A DNA stretch of 64,000 bases, taken from the NCBI GenBank assembly GCA_040509495.1, contig JBEVKW010000406.1:72214-136213 (forward strand). The letters run 5' to 3'. Shown here in pieces: positions 7,891-16,770 of this stretch. Position numbers and translations under genes: made by a program. This stretch comes from Terrimonas_A sp040509495 (lineage in GTDB: Bacteria > Bacteroidota > Bacteroidia > Chitinophagales > Chitinophagaceae). How positions within the stretch are numbered: position 1 is the stretch's first letter; each line of letters begins with the position of its first letter. Under the pieces are notes generated by a model, which saw nothing but the letters and a program-made list of their open reading frames with translations, did no database searches and had not been told where the DNA came from.

Positions 7891-10815
7891 ATGAAACGAC
7901 CACTTCTTCTACTGCTTGTTATCCTGGTATTTTTTACAAACCGCTCCTCCTGCCAGGAGTTTTCATTTACCGCTAATATCAGGGACCTCAATCTTCCCAC
8001 CCGGGAAGTATACAAAGTGATACAGGATAAAAAGGGCTATTTGTGGTTTGCTACCGAATTCGGGCTTTACCGTTATCAGCAAGGCAGCACTATACCGATC
8101 CGAACCGACGCTTCGGCTAATCATACAGCTGTAATGAGTGTTTGCGAAACCAGTGACGGCACGATCATTTTTGCGACGATATACAGAAAAATATTTTCCG
8201 TTCAACAGGATACAGCCATCGAATTACCTTTCAGTAAAAATGGAAAACTTCTTCAAAACAGGGAGATCATTTATCACCTGCTGGAAATAGATCAGCACCT
8301 GTTTATCCAGAGTTCCGCAGCCACTTACCGGATCTCTACCGATTATTCCAACGCCGAAGTAATAGAGCCGCCACTATCGGATGCGTTTCCTGTGATCACC
8401 CTGAAAGATTTTTTACTGCCTGTTAACCGGCATTTTAACAACCATCCCGAACAATTTGAAAACCCCGTTAAACCATTGGAAATTTGCTTTCCCGGTTCGA
8501 AAGCACCAAACGTCCATATCAAAAAATGGCCCGACGCAATTGATCAGTACCGCTTCCTGACCACGAAATGGAGAGATCTCCACGCTGTAACCTTCAGCCG
8601 CACTTTGGTCCTGATCTCCCCTGATGGCAGGATAAAAAAGATAGACCTTCCGTCACCAATCATTGCGTTAAGAGCGGATAAAAAAAATGGATTGTGGGTC
8701 GGCTTATATAAACACGGTTATTTCTATTTTGATGATCCGTCATTGAAGGATCCTGTTACAGGACTGACCGGTATTTCGGTTTCCGACATTTGTGTAGACC
8801 GTGAAGGTGGTATCTGGGTGACCTCACTTGAACGTGGCGTACTCTTCAGTAGCGGAACCTCCCTGTTACAGCACACGTATGACGCACAGGATCCCACTCC
8901 CTACAAATCACTTTACGTTTCTGCAGATGGAATTCTCGCAGCAGCGCATGGAAAACCAACGATACTGATCGGCCATCGTGGACTGATCACGCCTATCAAC
9001 CCGAAAAGATCCAATGAACCGGAAGCGCTGGTAGCATATCTCGAAACCAGGCAATCAAAGCTCTTTTTTAACCATACTTCCCTCATTGAACAAAGCCATC
9101 TTAAAGACAGCCCGCAAAAAAAAATGATGGGGCCAGAAGTATTTACAGCCGCAATGCTTTGGAACGACAGTACCTCCCTCGCGTTTTTACCAGGCAGTTC
9201 GTTCCTGTATAGCAACGGAAAGAAAATATTGTTACCACGGGCGCCAGAGCTGATCTATCATTTACTAAAAACCGACAACAGCAGCTTTTTAGCCGCCAGC
9301 CGGACCAGCGCATATTTTGTGACGGACGTACATAACCCATCCATGAAAAAAATTCCGGGGGATAATGGTCGCGTGGTCCAATTTATCAGCACGTCGAAAG
9401 GCAATACGTTTGCCCTGATCCAGCATAAAGGCCTCTGCATTTTTCAACACGACAGCTTGAGAACGGTCATCCCCTCTTCTCCCGGCCAGATGTACTATGC
9501 CGGTACCGAAGGCATCCCCGGTGAGATCTGGATCTCGTCAAACGAAGGCGTTTGGGCTTATAAAGAAAATGACCTGCTGACCAGATCCGGCATTACTGCC
9601 CGGTCTGTTACCGATCATACCGTTTATTCCTTTGCAAAACGGAATGACCGGATGTATTTAGCCACAACCATGGGTGTGATCAGTATGCACATAAACATCG
9701 ACGAAAAAAAAGAAACCAGTTTCCCTCTATATCTCCAATCATGGAATGCCGGCGACAAAGTGCATTCCATCAGGGACACTTCTTCATCCATTACATTTGA
9801 CTATAAAACAGGAGCATTGAGCTGGACATTTGATATTGCCTCCTTTCGCCCACAGCCGGCTGCGCTCCATTATATCCTCAAAGGCCCGCAGGCTGATTCC
9901 GGCCTGATCAATGGTCAGCATTTGCAATTAGGTAATCTGCGTCCCGGGAAATACGATCTTATGGTTTGGGCTACCCGCAATGATGGCGCCGTTTCAAACT
10001 CCTTCACACAGTCATTCCGTATCGCGCCTCCGTTCTGGCAGGCTGCATGGTTCATTACACTGGTATTGATAACGATCATTTCCACGCTGGCTGCAATCAC
10101 CTGGCTTATCACCCGCCGCGTGCGGCAGCGGGAACAACTGAAACGTAAAATGGAAAATGACCTGCTCTCTATCCGCCTCCAGGCATTACAGGCGCAGATG
10201 AATCCGCATTTTGTTTTCAACGCGATCAACAGCATCCAGTTATTTATACTCGAACATAAGGAACAGGAAGCTTATCATTATCTCACACAATTCAGCAAAC
10301 TGATCCGTCGTGTACTGACGCAGTCCCGCAGCCCACTTGTTTCTCTACCCGACGAACTGGAAACTTTACGGCTGTATGTAGGGTTGGAACAGCTTCGCTT
10401 TCCGGATAAATTTGATTATGCCATCCAGGCAGATCCATCATTGAATACGGCAAGAATATACCTGCCGGTGATGCTGCTGCAGCCCGCCATTGAAAATGCC
10501 ATCGTACATGGTATTGAAGACAATGGCGCGCAGGGAAAGATCTCACTGCATATTACCCATCAATCCGCAGCGGGAATAATATCCTTCAGCATAAAAGACA
10601 ATGGTGCTGGTAAAAAGAAGAATATCAGCAAGCTCCCATCGAAGCCCGGGCATGAATCGGCGTCGTCCGTGATCAATGCAGAACGGATCGCAGCATTGAA
10701 CAAGATCTATAACACGGATAAATTTTCATTACTGATACAATCATCATCCAATGAAATTGTCTCCGGCACTACTGTAACTATTTCCATACCCGACAACCTG
10801 AACCCAGATGCATAA
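7891..10815 (+). CDS. LytS-type sensor histidine kinase with beta-propeller sensor
   Basis: 974 residues. A signal peptide (MKRPLLLLLVILVFF...SSCQ) is followed by a long periplasmic region of Reg_prop-type propeller repeats (KKGYLWFATEFGLYRY, REGGIWVTSLERGVLF, PGEIWISSNEGVWAYK). A Y_Y_Y-like domain lies about 634-715 and one transmembrane helix about 719-740. The cytoplasmic His_kinase (PF06580) domain carries QMNPHFVFN with H773 as phospho-acceptor, and an ATPase with QPAIENAIVHG and IKDNGAGKKK. It should sense a periplasmic ligand and phosphorylate the LytTR regulator whose gene overlaps it by 8 bp. The ATG at 7891 was preferred over an upstream GTG because it begins the signal peptide. Confidence 0.92.
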   Translation: MKRPLLLLLVILVFFTNRSSCQEFSFTANIRDLNLPTREVYKVIQDKKGYLWFATEFGLYRYQQGSTIPIRTDASANHTAVMSVCETSDGTIIFATIYRKIFSVQQDTAIELPFSKNGKLLQNREIIYHLLEIDQHLFIQSSAATYRISTDYSNAEVIEPPLSDAFPVITLKDFLLPVNRHFNNHPEQFENPVKPLEICFPGSKAPNVHIKKWPDAIDQYRFLTTKWRDLHAVTFSRTLVLISPDGRIKKIDLPSPIIALRADKKNGLWVGLYKHGYFYFDDPSLKDPVTGLTGISVSDICVDREGGIWVTSLERGVLFSSGTSLLQHTYDAQDPTPYKSLYVSADGILAAAHGKPTILIGHRGLITPINPKRSNEPEALVAYLETRQSKLFFNHTSLIEQSHLKDSPQKKMMGPEVFTAAMLWNDSTSLAFLPGSSFLYSNGKKILLPRAPELIYHLLKTDNSSFLAASRTSAYFVTDVHNPSMKKIPGDNGRVVQFISTSKGNTFALIQHKGLCIFQHDSLRTVIPSSPGQMYYAGTEGIPGEIWISSNEGVWAYKENDLLTRSGITARSVTDHTVYSFAKRNDRMYLATTMGVISMHINIDEKKETSFPLYLQSWNAGDKVHSIRDTSSSITFDYKTGALSWTFDIASFRPQPAALHYILKGPQADSGLINGQHLQLGNLRPGKYDLMVWATRNDGAVSNSFTQSFRIAPPFWQAAWFITLVLITIISTLAAITWLITRRVRQREQLKRKMENDLLSIRLQALQAQMNPHFVFNAINSIQLFILEHKEQEAYHYLTQFSKLIRRVLTQSRSPLVSLPDELETLRLYVGLEQLRFPDKFDYAIQADPSLNTARIYLPVMLLQPAIENAIVHGIEDNGAQGKISLHITHQSAAGIISFSIKDNGAGKKKNISKLPSKPGHESASSVINAERIAALNKIYNTDKFSLLIQSSSNEIVSGTTVTISIPDNLNPDA

Positions 10816-11545
10816 ATACAAAGCACTGATCGTTGACGACGAACACTCCGGCCGCGCGGTGCTCAGCCGCTTGCTTCAGTTATACACGCCAGAAGTGGAG
10901 TTGATCGGAACGGCCGGCACGATTGAGTCTGCCCGTGATCTGATCAATACAGAGCAGCCCGACATTGTCTTTCTTGACATTCGCATGAACCAGGAATCAG
11001 GTTTTGATCTGCTCGAACATGAAATGCATCGTTCATTCGCCGTGATCTTTGTAACGGGGCATGACGAATATGCGATTCCCGCGATCCGCGCTGAAGCAGC
11101 CGATTACTTATTAAAACCGGTAGATGTGCTGGAGCTTAAACAGGCGGTAGAACGTGCCAAGAAAAAACTGCATACGGCGCCCGCTTCTATCAAAGAAAGA
11201 GGTGAATCTGTTTTACCGGAAGGTTCGTTGACCGTGCACCTGCATTCACAGGTCCTGATCGTTCACCCTGAAGAGCTCGTGTATGCAGAAGCAAGCCGGC
11301 GTTATTGCAAGGTCGTTCTTGCTGATGGCAGGTGTTTTACAGTGCCAAAATCATTGAGTGAACTACAGGAGTTATGGCCTGCGCGGCGGAAATTCTGCCG
11401 CATCAGCCGGGGGATCCTGCTGAATGTGAAGTATGTTGAATCTTACTCGAAGACATGGCCCTGCCTGATCCATGTGACAGGAGGAATGACCTTCCAGGTT
11501 TCCAGAAGAAAAAAAGCCGAAGTACTGGCAGTCCTGGGCGAATAG
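10808..11545 (+). CDS. LytTR-family response regulator
   Basis: 245 residues. The receiver domain (1-125) has the acidic pocket VDDE (D10/D11), phospho-acceptor D57 in IVFLDIRMN, T85-region VTGHDEYA and K in LLKPVD. A LytTR DNA-binding domain (about 140-245) carries VYAEASRRYCKVVL, KFCRISRGILLNVKYV and the terminal beta-strands. It overlaps the upstream kinase gene by ATGCATAA (8 bp), so translation is coupled and it is the cognate output. Targets are unknown; the T9SS protein gene lying head-to-head with the kinase is a reasonable candidate. Confidence 0.93.
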   Translation: MHKYKALIVDDEHSGRAVLSRLLQLYTPEVELIGTAGTIESARDLINTEQPDIVFLDIRMNQESGFDLLEHEMHRSFAVIFVTGHDEYAIPAIRAEAADYLLKPVDVLELKQAVERAKKKLHTAPASIKERGESVLPEGSLTVHLHSQVLIVHPEELVYAEASRRYCKVVLADGRCFTVPKSLSELQELWPARRKFCRISRGILLNVKYVESYSKTWPCLIHVTGGMTFQVSRRKKAEVLAVLGE

Positions 11546-11546
11546 A

Positions 11547-11614
11547 GAATATTAACGCTCCATAAATATCATTCCGCGTTTAAGATCGCTCCCAGCGTTT
11601 TCTCCTTAATATTC
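11547..11614. repeat. Compound inverted repeat upstream of the CHAT module
   Basis: GAATATTAA (11547-11555) pairs perfectly with TTAATATTC (11606-11614), and the inner AACGCT (11554-11559) pairs with AGCGTT (11594-11599). It begins immediately after the LytTR regulator stop and lies about 150 bp before the CHAT module. It may end the upstream operon or be a control element of the module. Confidence 0.5.
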
Positions 11615-11765
11615 ATGTCAGGTCAACTATAGTGAAACAGACCTTTTGGGAATGTTCTTTCCGTTATTACACTCATTGATAATCAAATTTTTTAGGTAAT
11701 ATTTATTGAACTTCTTGATTCGCCCCTCTGCCAACACAATATTTTCCACCATTAAACTTACCAAC

Positions 11766-12203
11766 ATGTCAGGAGTTTTCCGCATTATCGACCGGTCACC
11801 AGGACAACAACAGTTCACCTTATCAGCGCAGGATGACAACGACAATGGATTCAAAGAGTATCTCGAACGGTTATTAAAAATGATCCCGGGAGAGATGATC
11901 GGCATTTACATGATCGGATCAGGATTTATCCCGAAGGAATATGACAAACTACAGGCTGTATGGGCTGCGTTATGTCTCATCTTACTGATCCTCATCCGGG
12001 TCTGGGGTACAAAGGATAAGGAGAAGGATCTGCCTTATCAGAAATTTCCGGTGTTTGTATCTTCCATTGCATTTTTAATATGGGTGTATTGGATGGGAGC
12101 TCCTTTTATACCGTGGGGTATCCATCTGCCCTGGGTTGGGTCTCTGGCGATTTTGATCTGGACATTCATCATTCCTTATTTCTATTCGGGGGATCCGGAA
12201 TAA
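11766..12203 (+). CDS. Small three-helix membrane protein, first gene of CHAT module
   Basis: 145 residues starting at MSGVFRI. The N-terminal 55 residues are polar and presumably cytoplasmic (DRSPGQQQFTLSAQDDND). They are followed by an amphipathic LLKMIPGEMIGIYMIGSG segment and hydrophobic helices near 65-80 (AVWAALCLILLILIRVW), 95-112 (VFVSSIAFLIWVYWM) and 122-141 (WVGSLAILIWTFIIPYFY). No enzymatic motif was seen and the family was not recognised. It stands 13 bp before the second membrane gene, which overlaps the CHAT protease gene, so the three are one transcription unit. It could be a membrane effector or anchor released or activated by the protease. The ATG at 11766 is preferred to a TTG 60 bp upstream. 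Confidence 0.75.
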   Translation: MSGVFRIIDRSPGQQQFTLSAQDDNDNGFKEYLERLLKMIPGEMIGIYMIGSGFIPKEYDKLQAVWAALCLILLILIRVWGTKDKEKDLPYQKFPVFVSSIAFLIWVYWMGAPFIPWGIHLPWVGSLAILIWTFIIPYFYSGDPE

Positions 12204-12216
12204 ACTGCTAAGCGCT

Positions 12217-13221
12217 ATGAGGAAAACAAATCAACACCCTGGCGTGCTCAAGCAGATCCTTATCATCATTATAATCAGCTTTTCCGCTTTCGCTTTGATC
12301 AATTTCTGGCCCGGTAATACTATTTCAATTACCGGGACTGACAAAATTGGCGCAGAAACTAAAATGTTATTCATTCTTTGCAGCGGTGCATTATTGGGTG
12401 GAGCTGTAAATATGTTGATAAGACTCCTATCGGTGCCAACTCACGGAACCTGGAAACAGCATAGTAAGGAAGATCTCAATTTTCTTACACTGACCTTCTG
12501 CATCCCGCTGGTGCTGAGCTTTTACATGATACTGCGGGGTTTCATCTTAACTGCACAGGTAGACGCTAATTCATTAAACCCTACCGGGATAGGATTTGGC
12601 GCGATGGCGCTTGGTTTTTTCTCCACGAATTACATTGAAAAGTTTACAAACCTTTTGCTGAATCGTTCCCAGGCAGAGACAAAGATCATTCACTCACTGG
12701 ACACGATCAACCAGGCGCTGGGGACGGAAGTACTCGATAATTATACCGGTCGCGTTATTTACTATTTCGAAGAAGTTGCCTCCGGTAAAAAATATCTTCC
12801 TTCACCCCTGATCGGTTTGCAGACGGATGTACGATACAGGTTGATCGTGCAGTTCGAGCCGCTGGATAATTTCAAACCAGTTCTTCCTGAAGAGAAAGTA
12901 AACGAACAGGATAACCTTATCCAGATTGTAGATGGAAATGAGGTGGAGCAGGTTACATTCCTGATCAAACCCAATATTGAAACAGTCCGTTTTAGCCCGG
13001 CGCGGCAAACACTTATTGTCGATGTAAATACAGTATCGGACCGGTCGTCTTTTTACTTTTTATTACCCGGAATCGCGGAAACTGAAATCGGCGAAGTTGA
13101 TCAAGTTGAATGCTGGATAGAAATTTCGCAGAAAAACAGGCTTGTATCCGTATTTCATTGCATGCTAACATTTATTTCAACAAACAACCAGGCCAGTGAA
13201 AGCCGCCAGGATCAGCATTGA
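12217..13221 (+). CDS. Membrane protein with C-terminal beta-rich cytosolic domain, CHAT module
   Basis: 334 residues. Four hydrophobic segments lie at about 12-31 (LIIIIISFSAFALINFW), 50-72 (MLFILCSGALLGGAVNML), 88-112 (FCIPLVLSFYMILRGFIL) and 125-142 (GFGAMALGFFSTNYI). Then comes a short helical linker (SQAETKIIHSLDTINQAL) and a beta-strand-rich soluble domain of about 170 residues (YLPSPLIGLQTDVRYRLIVQFEP ... STNNQ) that looks like an Ig-type sandwich. The family was not recognised. The gene overlaps the CHAT gene by 26 bp. A membrane sensor or scaffold that holds the protease is a reasonable guess from the arrangement; nothing in the sequence proves it. Confidence 0.75.
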   Translation: MRKTNQHPGVLKQILIIIIISFSAFALINFWPGNTISITGTDKIGAETKMLFILCSGALLGGAVNMLIRLLSVPTHGTWKQHSKEDLNFLTLTFCIPLVLSFYMILRGFILTAQVDANSLNPTGIGFGAMALGFFSTNYIEKFTNLLLNRSQAETKIIHSLDTINQALGTEVLDNYTGRVIYYFEEVASGKKYLPSPLIGLQTDVRYRLIVQFEPLDNFKPVLPEEKVNEQDNLIQIVDGNEVEQVTFLIKPNIETVRFSPARQTLIVDVNTVSDRSSFYFLLPGIAETEIGEVDQVECWIEISQKNRLVSVFHCMLTFISTNNQASESRQDQH

Positions 13222-14449
13222 ATTATTGAGCAGTGGCAACAGCTCAAGCCTTGTAATTACGGTGTTCAATGAACACCCGGTTATCATTCCGCTAAAAGAA
13301 CATATCACACTGGCGAACATCGACTCGTATCGACAAAACTTCTCAGAGAAGATACTCGAATTACAACGATTTGCGGGAGTGAAATTGTATTTCAACCCGG
13401 CTCACAGCTTCGACGTTCTGCAGAAACTGCACCAGCATGGACGCACATTGTTGTACCGGCTTTTTGAGCGGGAGGATATTACTGAGCTGTCTCGTATTTT
13501 TCAACGCGCGCTTGACTTTTTCAATTCGACACAATTGTTGCAGCACGCACACCTGATAGAGATCAGGCATCGCGATATCTGGTGGATCCCTTTTGAATAT
13601 TTTCCATTGCTTAATATGTCGGAACCCGTACGGGAAGAATCCGGCAATCTAATGCTGGTTGCAACACGCTTTATCGGCTTTGCCGCACTGGTCAGGCGCG
13701 TTAGCACGAAGCCTAAAGTAGCAAAACAATCACAACAGCCGCTCAACTGTGATGGAAAGATAACTCGTGATACAAAAGTACCGTTACGTTTCTTCCGCAA
13801 CCGTTCAATTCCTACTGCTGCGAGTGACGAAATTTTCTTTTCGCGCCTGCCGGATATTGAATTACGCAATAACTGGCCAAGTAGCCGGCTTTCCCGGGAA
13901 ACATTTATCGCAGAACTTGGAGAGCAACTATATTTCGCCAAGGATAGCCGATACGCTGAGCAATCTATCGACGCGATCGTGCATTTCCTGTGTCATTGCG
14001 AAACCAATAAAGTGGGTCATCGCTATCGTATGACCCTGACACAAGAAAGGCCCTGGTATTCGAGAAAATTTCCGCCGCAAACCATTCTTGTCGATGAACT
14101 ATACAATTACTTTTCTCAATGCCTTGAACGTGACGAAACAAAGCACTATCCATTGGTTTTCCTGAATGCTTGCGGGTCAGGAAGAATCTCGCCGGCACAA
14201 ATTGACTCATTTCCACAAATGTTTATAGACAACAGGAACAGGGGTGTGATCGGAACAGAAACGACGATCCCCACACTTCTTGCTTCGGCTTTTGCACAAA
14301 GCTTTTATCACAGTTTTTTTGAAGGAGATTCGCTTGCCTTCTGTATCCAGAAAGCAAAATGGAAAATAATGGAGAATCATAACAATCCCCTCGGAATTCT
14401 CTATACAGTATATGCAAATCCAGATCTTCATATCAGCTTAAAAAAGTGA
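13196..14449 (+). CDS. CHAT-domain (caspase-fold) cysteine protease
   Basis: 417 residues from a GTG start (13196) inside the end of the preceding gene. The C-terminal half fits the CHAT peptidase fold of clan CD. AIVHFLCHC has H263/H267 as the catalytic His region, and PLVFLNACGSG has C326 as the nucleophile. These are followed by the typical GVIGTETTIPTLLASAFAQSF, an FFEGDSLAFCIQKAKW helix and a terminal LYTVYANPDLHI strand. The N-terminal 200 residues lack TPR or WD repeats and include an unrecognised alpha/beta region with IRHRDIWWIPFEYFPL. CHAT proteases act in bacterial conflict and regulated-death pathways, such as the TPR-CHAT protease of type III-E CRISPR systems and gasdermin activation. 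The partner here is apparently the two membrane proteins. Substrate not visible. Confidence 0.85.
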   Translation: MKAARISIELLSSGNSSSLVITVFNEHPVIIPLKEHITLANIDSYRQNFSEKILELQRFAGVKLYFNPAHSFDVLQKLHQHGRTLLYRLFEREDITELSRIFQRALDFFNSTQLLQHAHLIEIRHRDIWWIPFEYFPLLNMSEPVREESGNLMLVATRFIGFAALVRRVSTKPKVAKQSQQPLNCDGKITRDTKVPLRFFRNRSIPTAASDEIFFSRLPDIELRNNWPSSRLSRETFIAELGEQLYFAKDSRYAEQSIDAIVHFLCHCETNKVGHRYRMTLTQERPWYSRKFPPQTILVDELYNYFSQCLERDETKHYPLVFLNACGSGRISPAQIDSFPQMFIDNRNRGVIGTETTIPTLLASAFAQSFYHSFFEGDSLAFCIQKAKWKIMENHNNPLGILYTVYANPDLHISLKK

Positions 14450-14592
14450 CCGACCGCCCCAGTCTGCAAGACCGAACACCGATAAAAACCAGCCATTCGT
14501 ATGCATGCTGAAAAGGATAGAACTTCACGGAACGGCTAAGCCAGCGTCCGATCACCAAAGACAGATCTTGTCATCTACTGTCATTCTTAAGA

Positions 14593-15162
14593 TCACGCCG
14601 GAAAATACTTATTCAACACTTTCCCATTTTTATACGACACCGAACTATCCAGCTTCAATACTTTCCTCTCCTTAAAAATAGAAAGTCCTTCCCCTATTGC
14701 CACAGGATTTGTGATAATGTAATATTCATCCACCAGGTCTGCACGGATCAGTGAGCTTACAAAATCCGCTCCTCCATAAACCATGATATCTTTACCCGGT
14801 TGCTGTTTCAGCGCCTTCACAGCTGTTACAAGGTCACCGTTCTCCACTTCAATATTCCGACCCTTGACCTCCGTTTGTGTTTTGCTGAAAACGATCTTCC
14901 GGTGATTCACCATCAACTGAGCCAATGGTTGCTCAGGACTATCCGGCAGGTTATCGACAACGTTCTCCCAGTGTTTGACAAACTCCGGTGTCATCTTGCG
15001 GCCAAGCAGGATGGTATCGCAGGTGTCTGCAAGTTCAATTACTTTCAGAAAGGCGGATGGGTCTTTTTCGGCATTAGGGAGCCAGATCCAATCTAATTGT
15101 CCGTCAGGGCCAGCCACAAAACCATCGATGGTTGTTTGAACCTGTAGTTTTAATTTTCGCAT
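14593..15162 (-). CDS. RibD C-terminal-domain / dihydrofolate reductase-like protein
   Basis: 189 residues starting MRKLKLQVQ. The N-terminal TTIDGFVAGPDGQLDW is the signature of the RibD_C / DHFR-like fold, followed by TILLGRKMTPEFVKHW, the IVFSKTQ strand and the nucleotide-binding MVYGGADFVSSLI. The C-terminal part has YYIITNPVAIGEGLSIFK. These stand-alone reductases bind NADPH; their substrate in Bacteroidota is generally unknown, and they are not true folate or riboflavin enzymes. The ATG at 15162 was chosen because the extension upstream is not family-like. A second member of this family lies at 55815-56405. Not obviously in an operon. Confidence 0.88.
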   Translation of the reverse strand: MRKLKLQVQTTIDGFVAGPDGQLDWIWLPNAEKDPSAFLKVIELADTCDTILLGRKMTPEFVKHWENVVDNLPDSPEQPLAQLMVNHRKIVFSKTQTEVKGRNIEVENGDLVTAVKALKQQPGKDIMVYGGADFVSSLIRADLVDEYYIITNPVAIGEGLSIFKERKVLKLDSSVSYKNGKVLNKYFPA

Positions 15163-15275
15163 GGAAATCGTTTTTTGAGTTGATTTTTTATACTCAAATA
15201 TCTGTATAATGTTTTTGATGGGAAGGGTGGATACGCGACTAAAGAGTGGGGCATTTGCGGAGCGGACAGTAACAG

Positions 15276-15388
15276 AAGGTTCCCGCGGACTTACACAGGT
15301 ATGTGGCGTGTGAATACGGAGATGAGCCACGCCGGTAAAGAATTATCTGCGCATCTGCGCATTGATCTGTGAAATCTGCGGGAACCTT
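15276..15388. repeat. Inverted-repeat element with TCTGCG repeats
   Basis: Terminal arms AAGGTTCCCGCGGA (15276-15289) and TCTGCGGGAACCTT (15375-15388) pair with one mismatch across 85 bp. The interior holds GGCGTG/CACGCC and the direct repeat ATCTGCGC (around 15345 and 15353) plus ATCTGTG and ATCTGCGG copies. It sits between a minus-strand reductase and a plus-strand protease, with no gene inside 15163-15456. It looks like a small non-coding palindromic element. Confidence 0.55.
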
Positions 15389-15456
15389 ACGCCAGCCGGT
15401 CTCAACATTTTGAAGAATGGTCATGAATATGCATACGCAAGTCATATCTTTATCGC

Positions 15457-16620
15457 ATGCGTAACCGTCTTATTTTCCTGGCCATTATCTGCTTATCACA
15501 GCAACTGGCATTCGCCGCCATTCGCATCCCTTTCCGCTTCAAGAACGGATTGATCATTGCAGACTTCAATCTCAACGGTAAAAACAAAATACCTTTTGTT
15601 TTTGACACCGGTGCGTCTACCACTGTCATCGACTCTACAGCTGCGCAGGCACTGCAAATGAAAGCAGAAGGGCGTCAGACCAGTATTGGCGCAAGTGGGC
15701 CTGTGTCACTACCTGTAATTTATGGTCAGCATATCCTGCTTGCAAAAGATGAAACAGTTAATCTCACGCAATGTGTGGTGGTTAACCTTCAGGCATTGCG
15801 CGAACGAAACGGCGAAGATTTCTTTGGCATTATCGGCTATGATCTTCTAAAGAACTATTTCACATCGATCGATTATGACAGGAAAGACCTGATCTTCGAT
15901 ACGAAACTTCCGGATGCATTGAATGGATACAGCAAACTGCCATTCACGTTTGGGAACAGCATTACCATACCACAGCTCCCCCTCGCCATCACCCTGTCAG
16001 GTGGAAAAAAACTGGAAGGATCTGTGTTTTTCGACAGTGGTGCCGCATTAACATTGCTGGTCAACTCGCCTTTCAAAAAAGATAATCTTTCCGCAGATGT
16101 GATCGGAAAAACGATCGTATCTAAAAGCCGCGATCTTTCCAAAGAAAATCTGCTGGAAGAAACAGCGATCGAATCGATACAGTTGGGTGAGTTCAGGTTT
16201 GCTTCATTACCGATCAGCCTCTCTTCCGATCAGCAGGGCGTGAGTGCCTATAAAGGATATCTTGGCATACTCGGCAGCAAGATCATCAGCCGTTTCAATG
16301 TTGTACTGGACTACAGGGAAAAAGTCATTTACCTGAAACCCAACCAGCTTTATGCAGCTGCATTTGAGTTTCCGATGGGCGGCTTACGCTTTAAAAAGAT
16401 CAATGGAAAAATATTCGTCGCCAGTGTCGTGGAAGGAAGCCCCGCTGCTGAAAAAGGATTTAAAGAAGAACAGGCGATCTATTCTGTAGATGGATATAGA
16501 GGCAGTGATCTTGACAGGATCAATAAATTACTGCAACAGGAAGGAAAGACGATCGTGATCACGATCTCTGCGAATGGACAACATCGTGATGTAGAATTGA
16601 AACTGCAGCGCTTGTTGTAA
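15457..16620 (+). CDS. Periplasmic retropepsin-like aspartic protease with PDZ domain
   Basis: 387 residues with a signal peptide (MRNRLIFLAIICLSQQLAFA). Two aspartic protease half-domains are visible: FVFDTGASTTVI with D50 and SVFFDSGAALTL with D193. Each is followed by flap and strand segments such as FFGIIGYDLLKNYFTSIDY and GYLGILGSKIISRFNVVLDY. A C-terminal PDZ-like domain occupies about 300-387 (GKIFVASVVEGSPAAEKGF). Having both Asp halves on one chain means it need not dimerise as single-lobe retropepsins do. Such proteins occur in Bacteroidota as periplasmic or surface peptidases of unknown substrate. TATCTTTA at 15445-15452, 4 nt before the ATG, is one mismatch from the -7 promoter consensus. 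Confidence 0.88.
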   Translation: MRNRLIFLAIICLSQQLAFAAIRIPFRFKNGLIIADFNLNGKNKIPFVFDTGASTTVIDSTAAQALQMKAEGRQTSIGASGPVSLPVIYGQHILLAKDETVNLTQCVVVNLQALRERNGEDFFGIIGYDLLKNYFTSIDYDRKDLIFDTKLPDALNGYSKLPFTFGNSITIPQLPLAITLSGGKKLEGSVFFDSGAALTLLVNSPFKKDNLSADVIGKTIVSKSRDLSKENLLEETAIESIQLGEFRFASLPISLSSDQQGVSAYKGYLGILGSKIISRFNVVLDYREKVIYLKPNQLYAAAFEFPMGGLRFKKINGKIFVASVVEGSPAAEKGFKEEQAIYSVDGYRGSDLDRINKLLQQEGKTIVITISANGQHRDVELKLQRLL

Positions 16621-16712
16621 TTGCCACACCCGGTAAGTCATAGCGAGCACTATTGCGCAGTATTTATTTTTTATAAGTAAGTTCCTCTTTACGCTCCATG
16701 CATCCTCCTGGC

Positions 16713-16742
16713 AAAAAAAAGAGTTGCCTTACGGGGCAACTC
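16713..16742 (-). terminator. Rho-independent terminator of the TPR gene
   Basis: GAGTTGCC and GGCAACTC (16721-16742) form an 8-bp stem with a small loop. On the minus strand it is followed by a run of eight T (complement of 16713-16720). It lies 28 bp after the stop of the 16771-18912 gene. Confidence 0.85.
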
Positions 16743-16770
16743 GGTCTACCTTAAACCTTAGAACCAAAAA

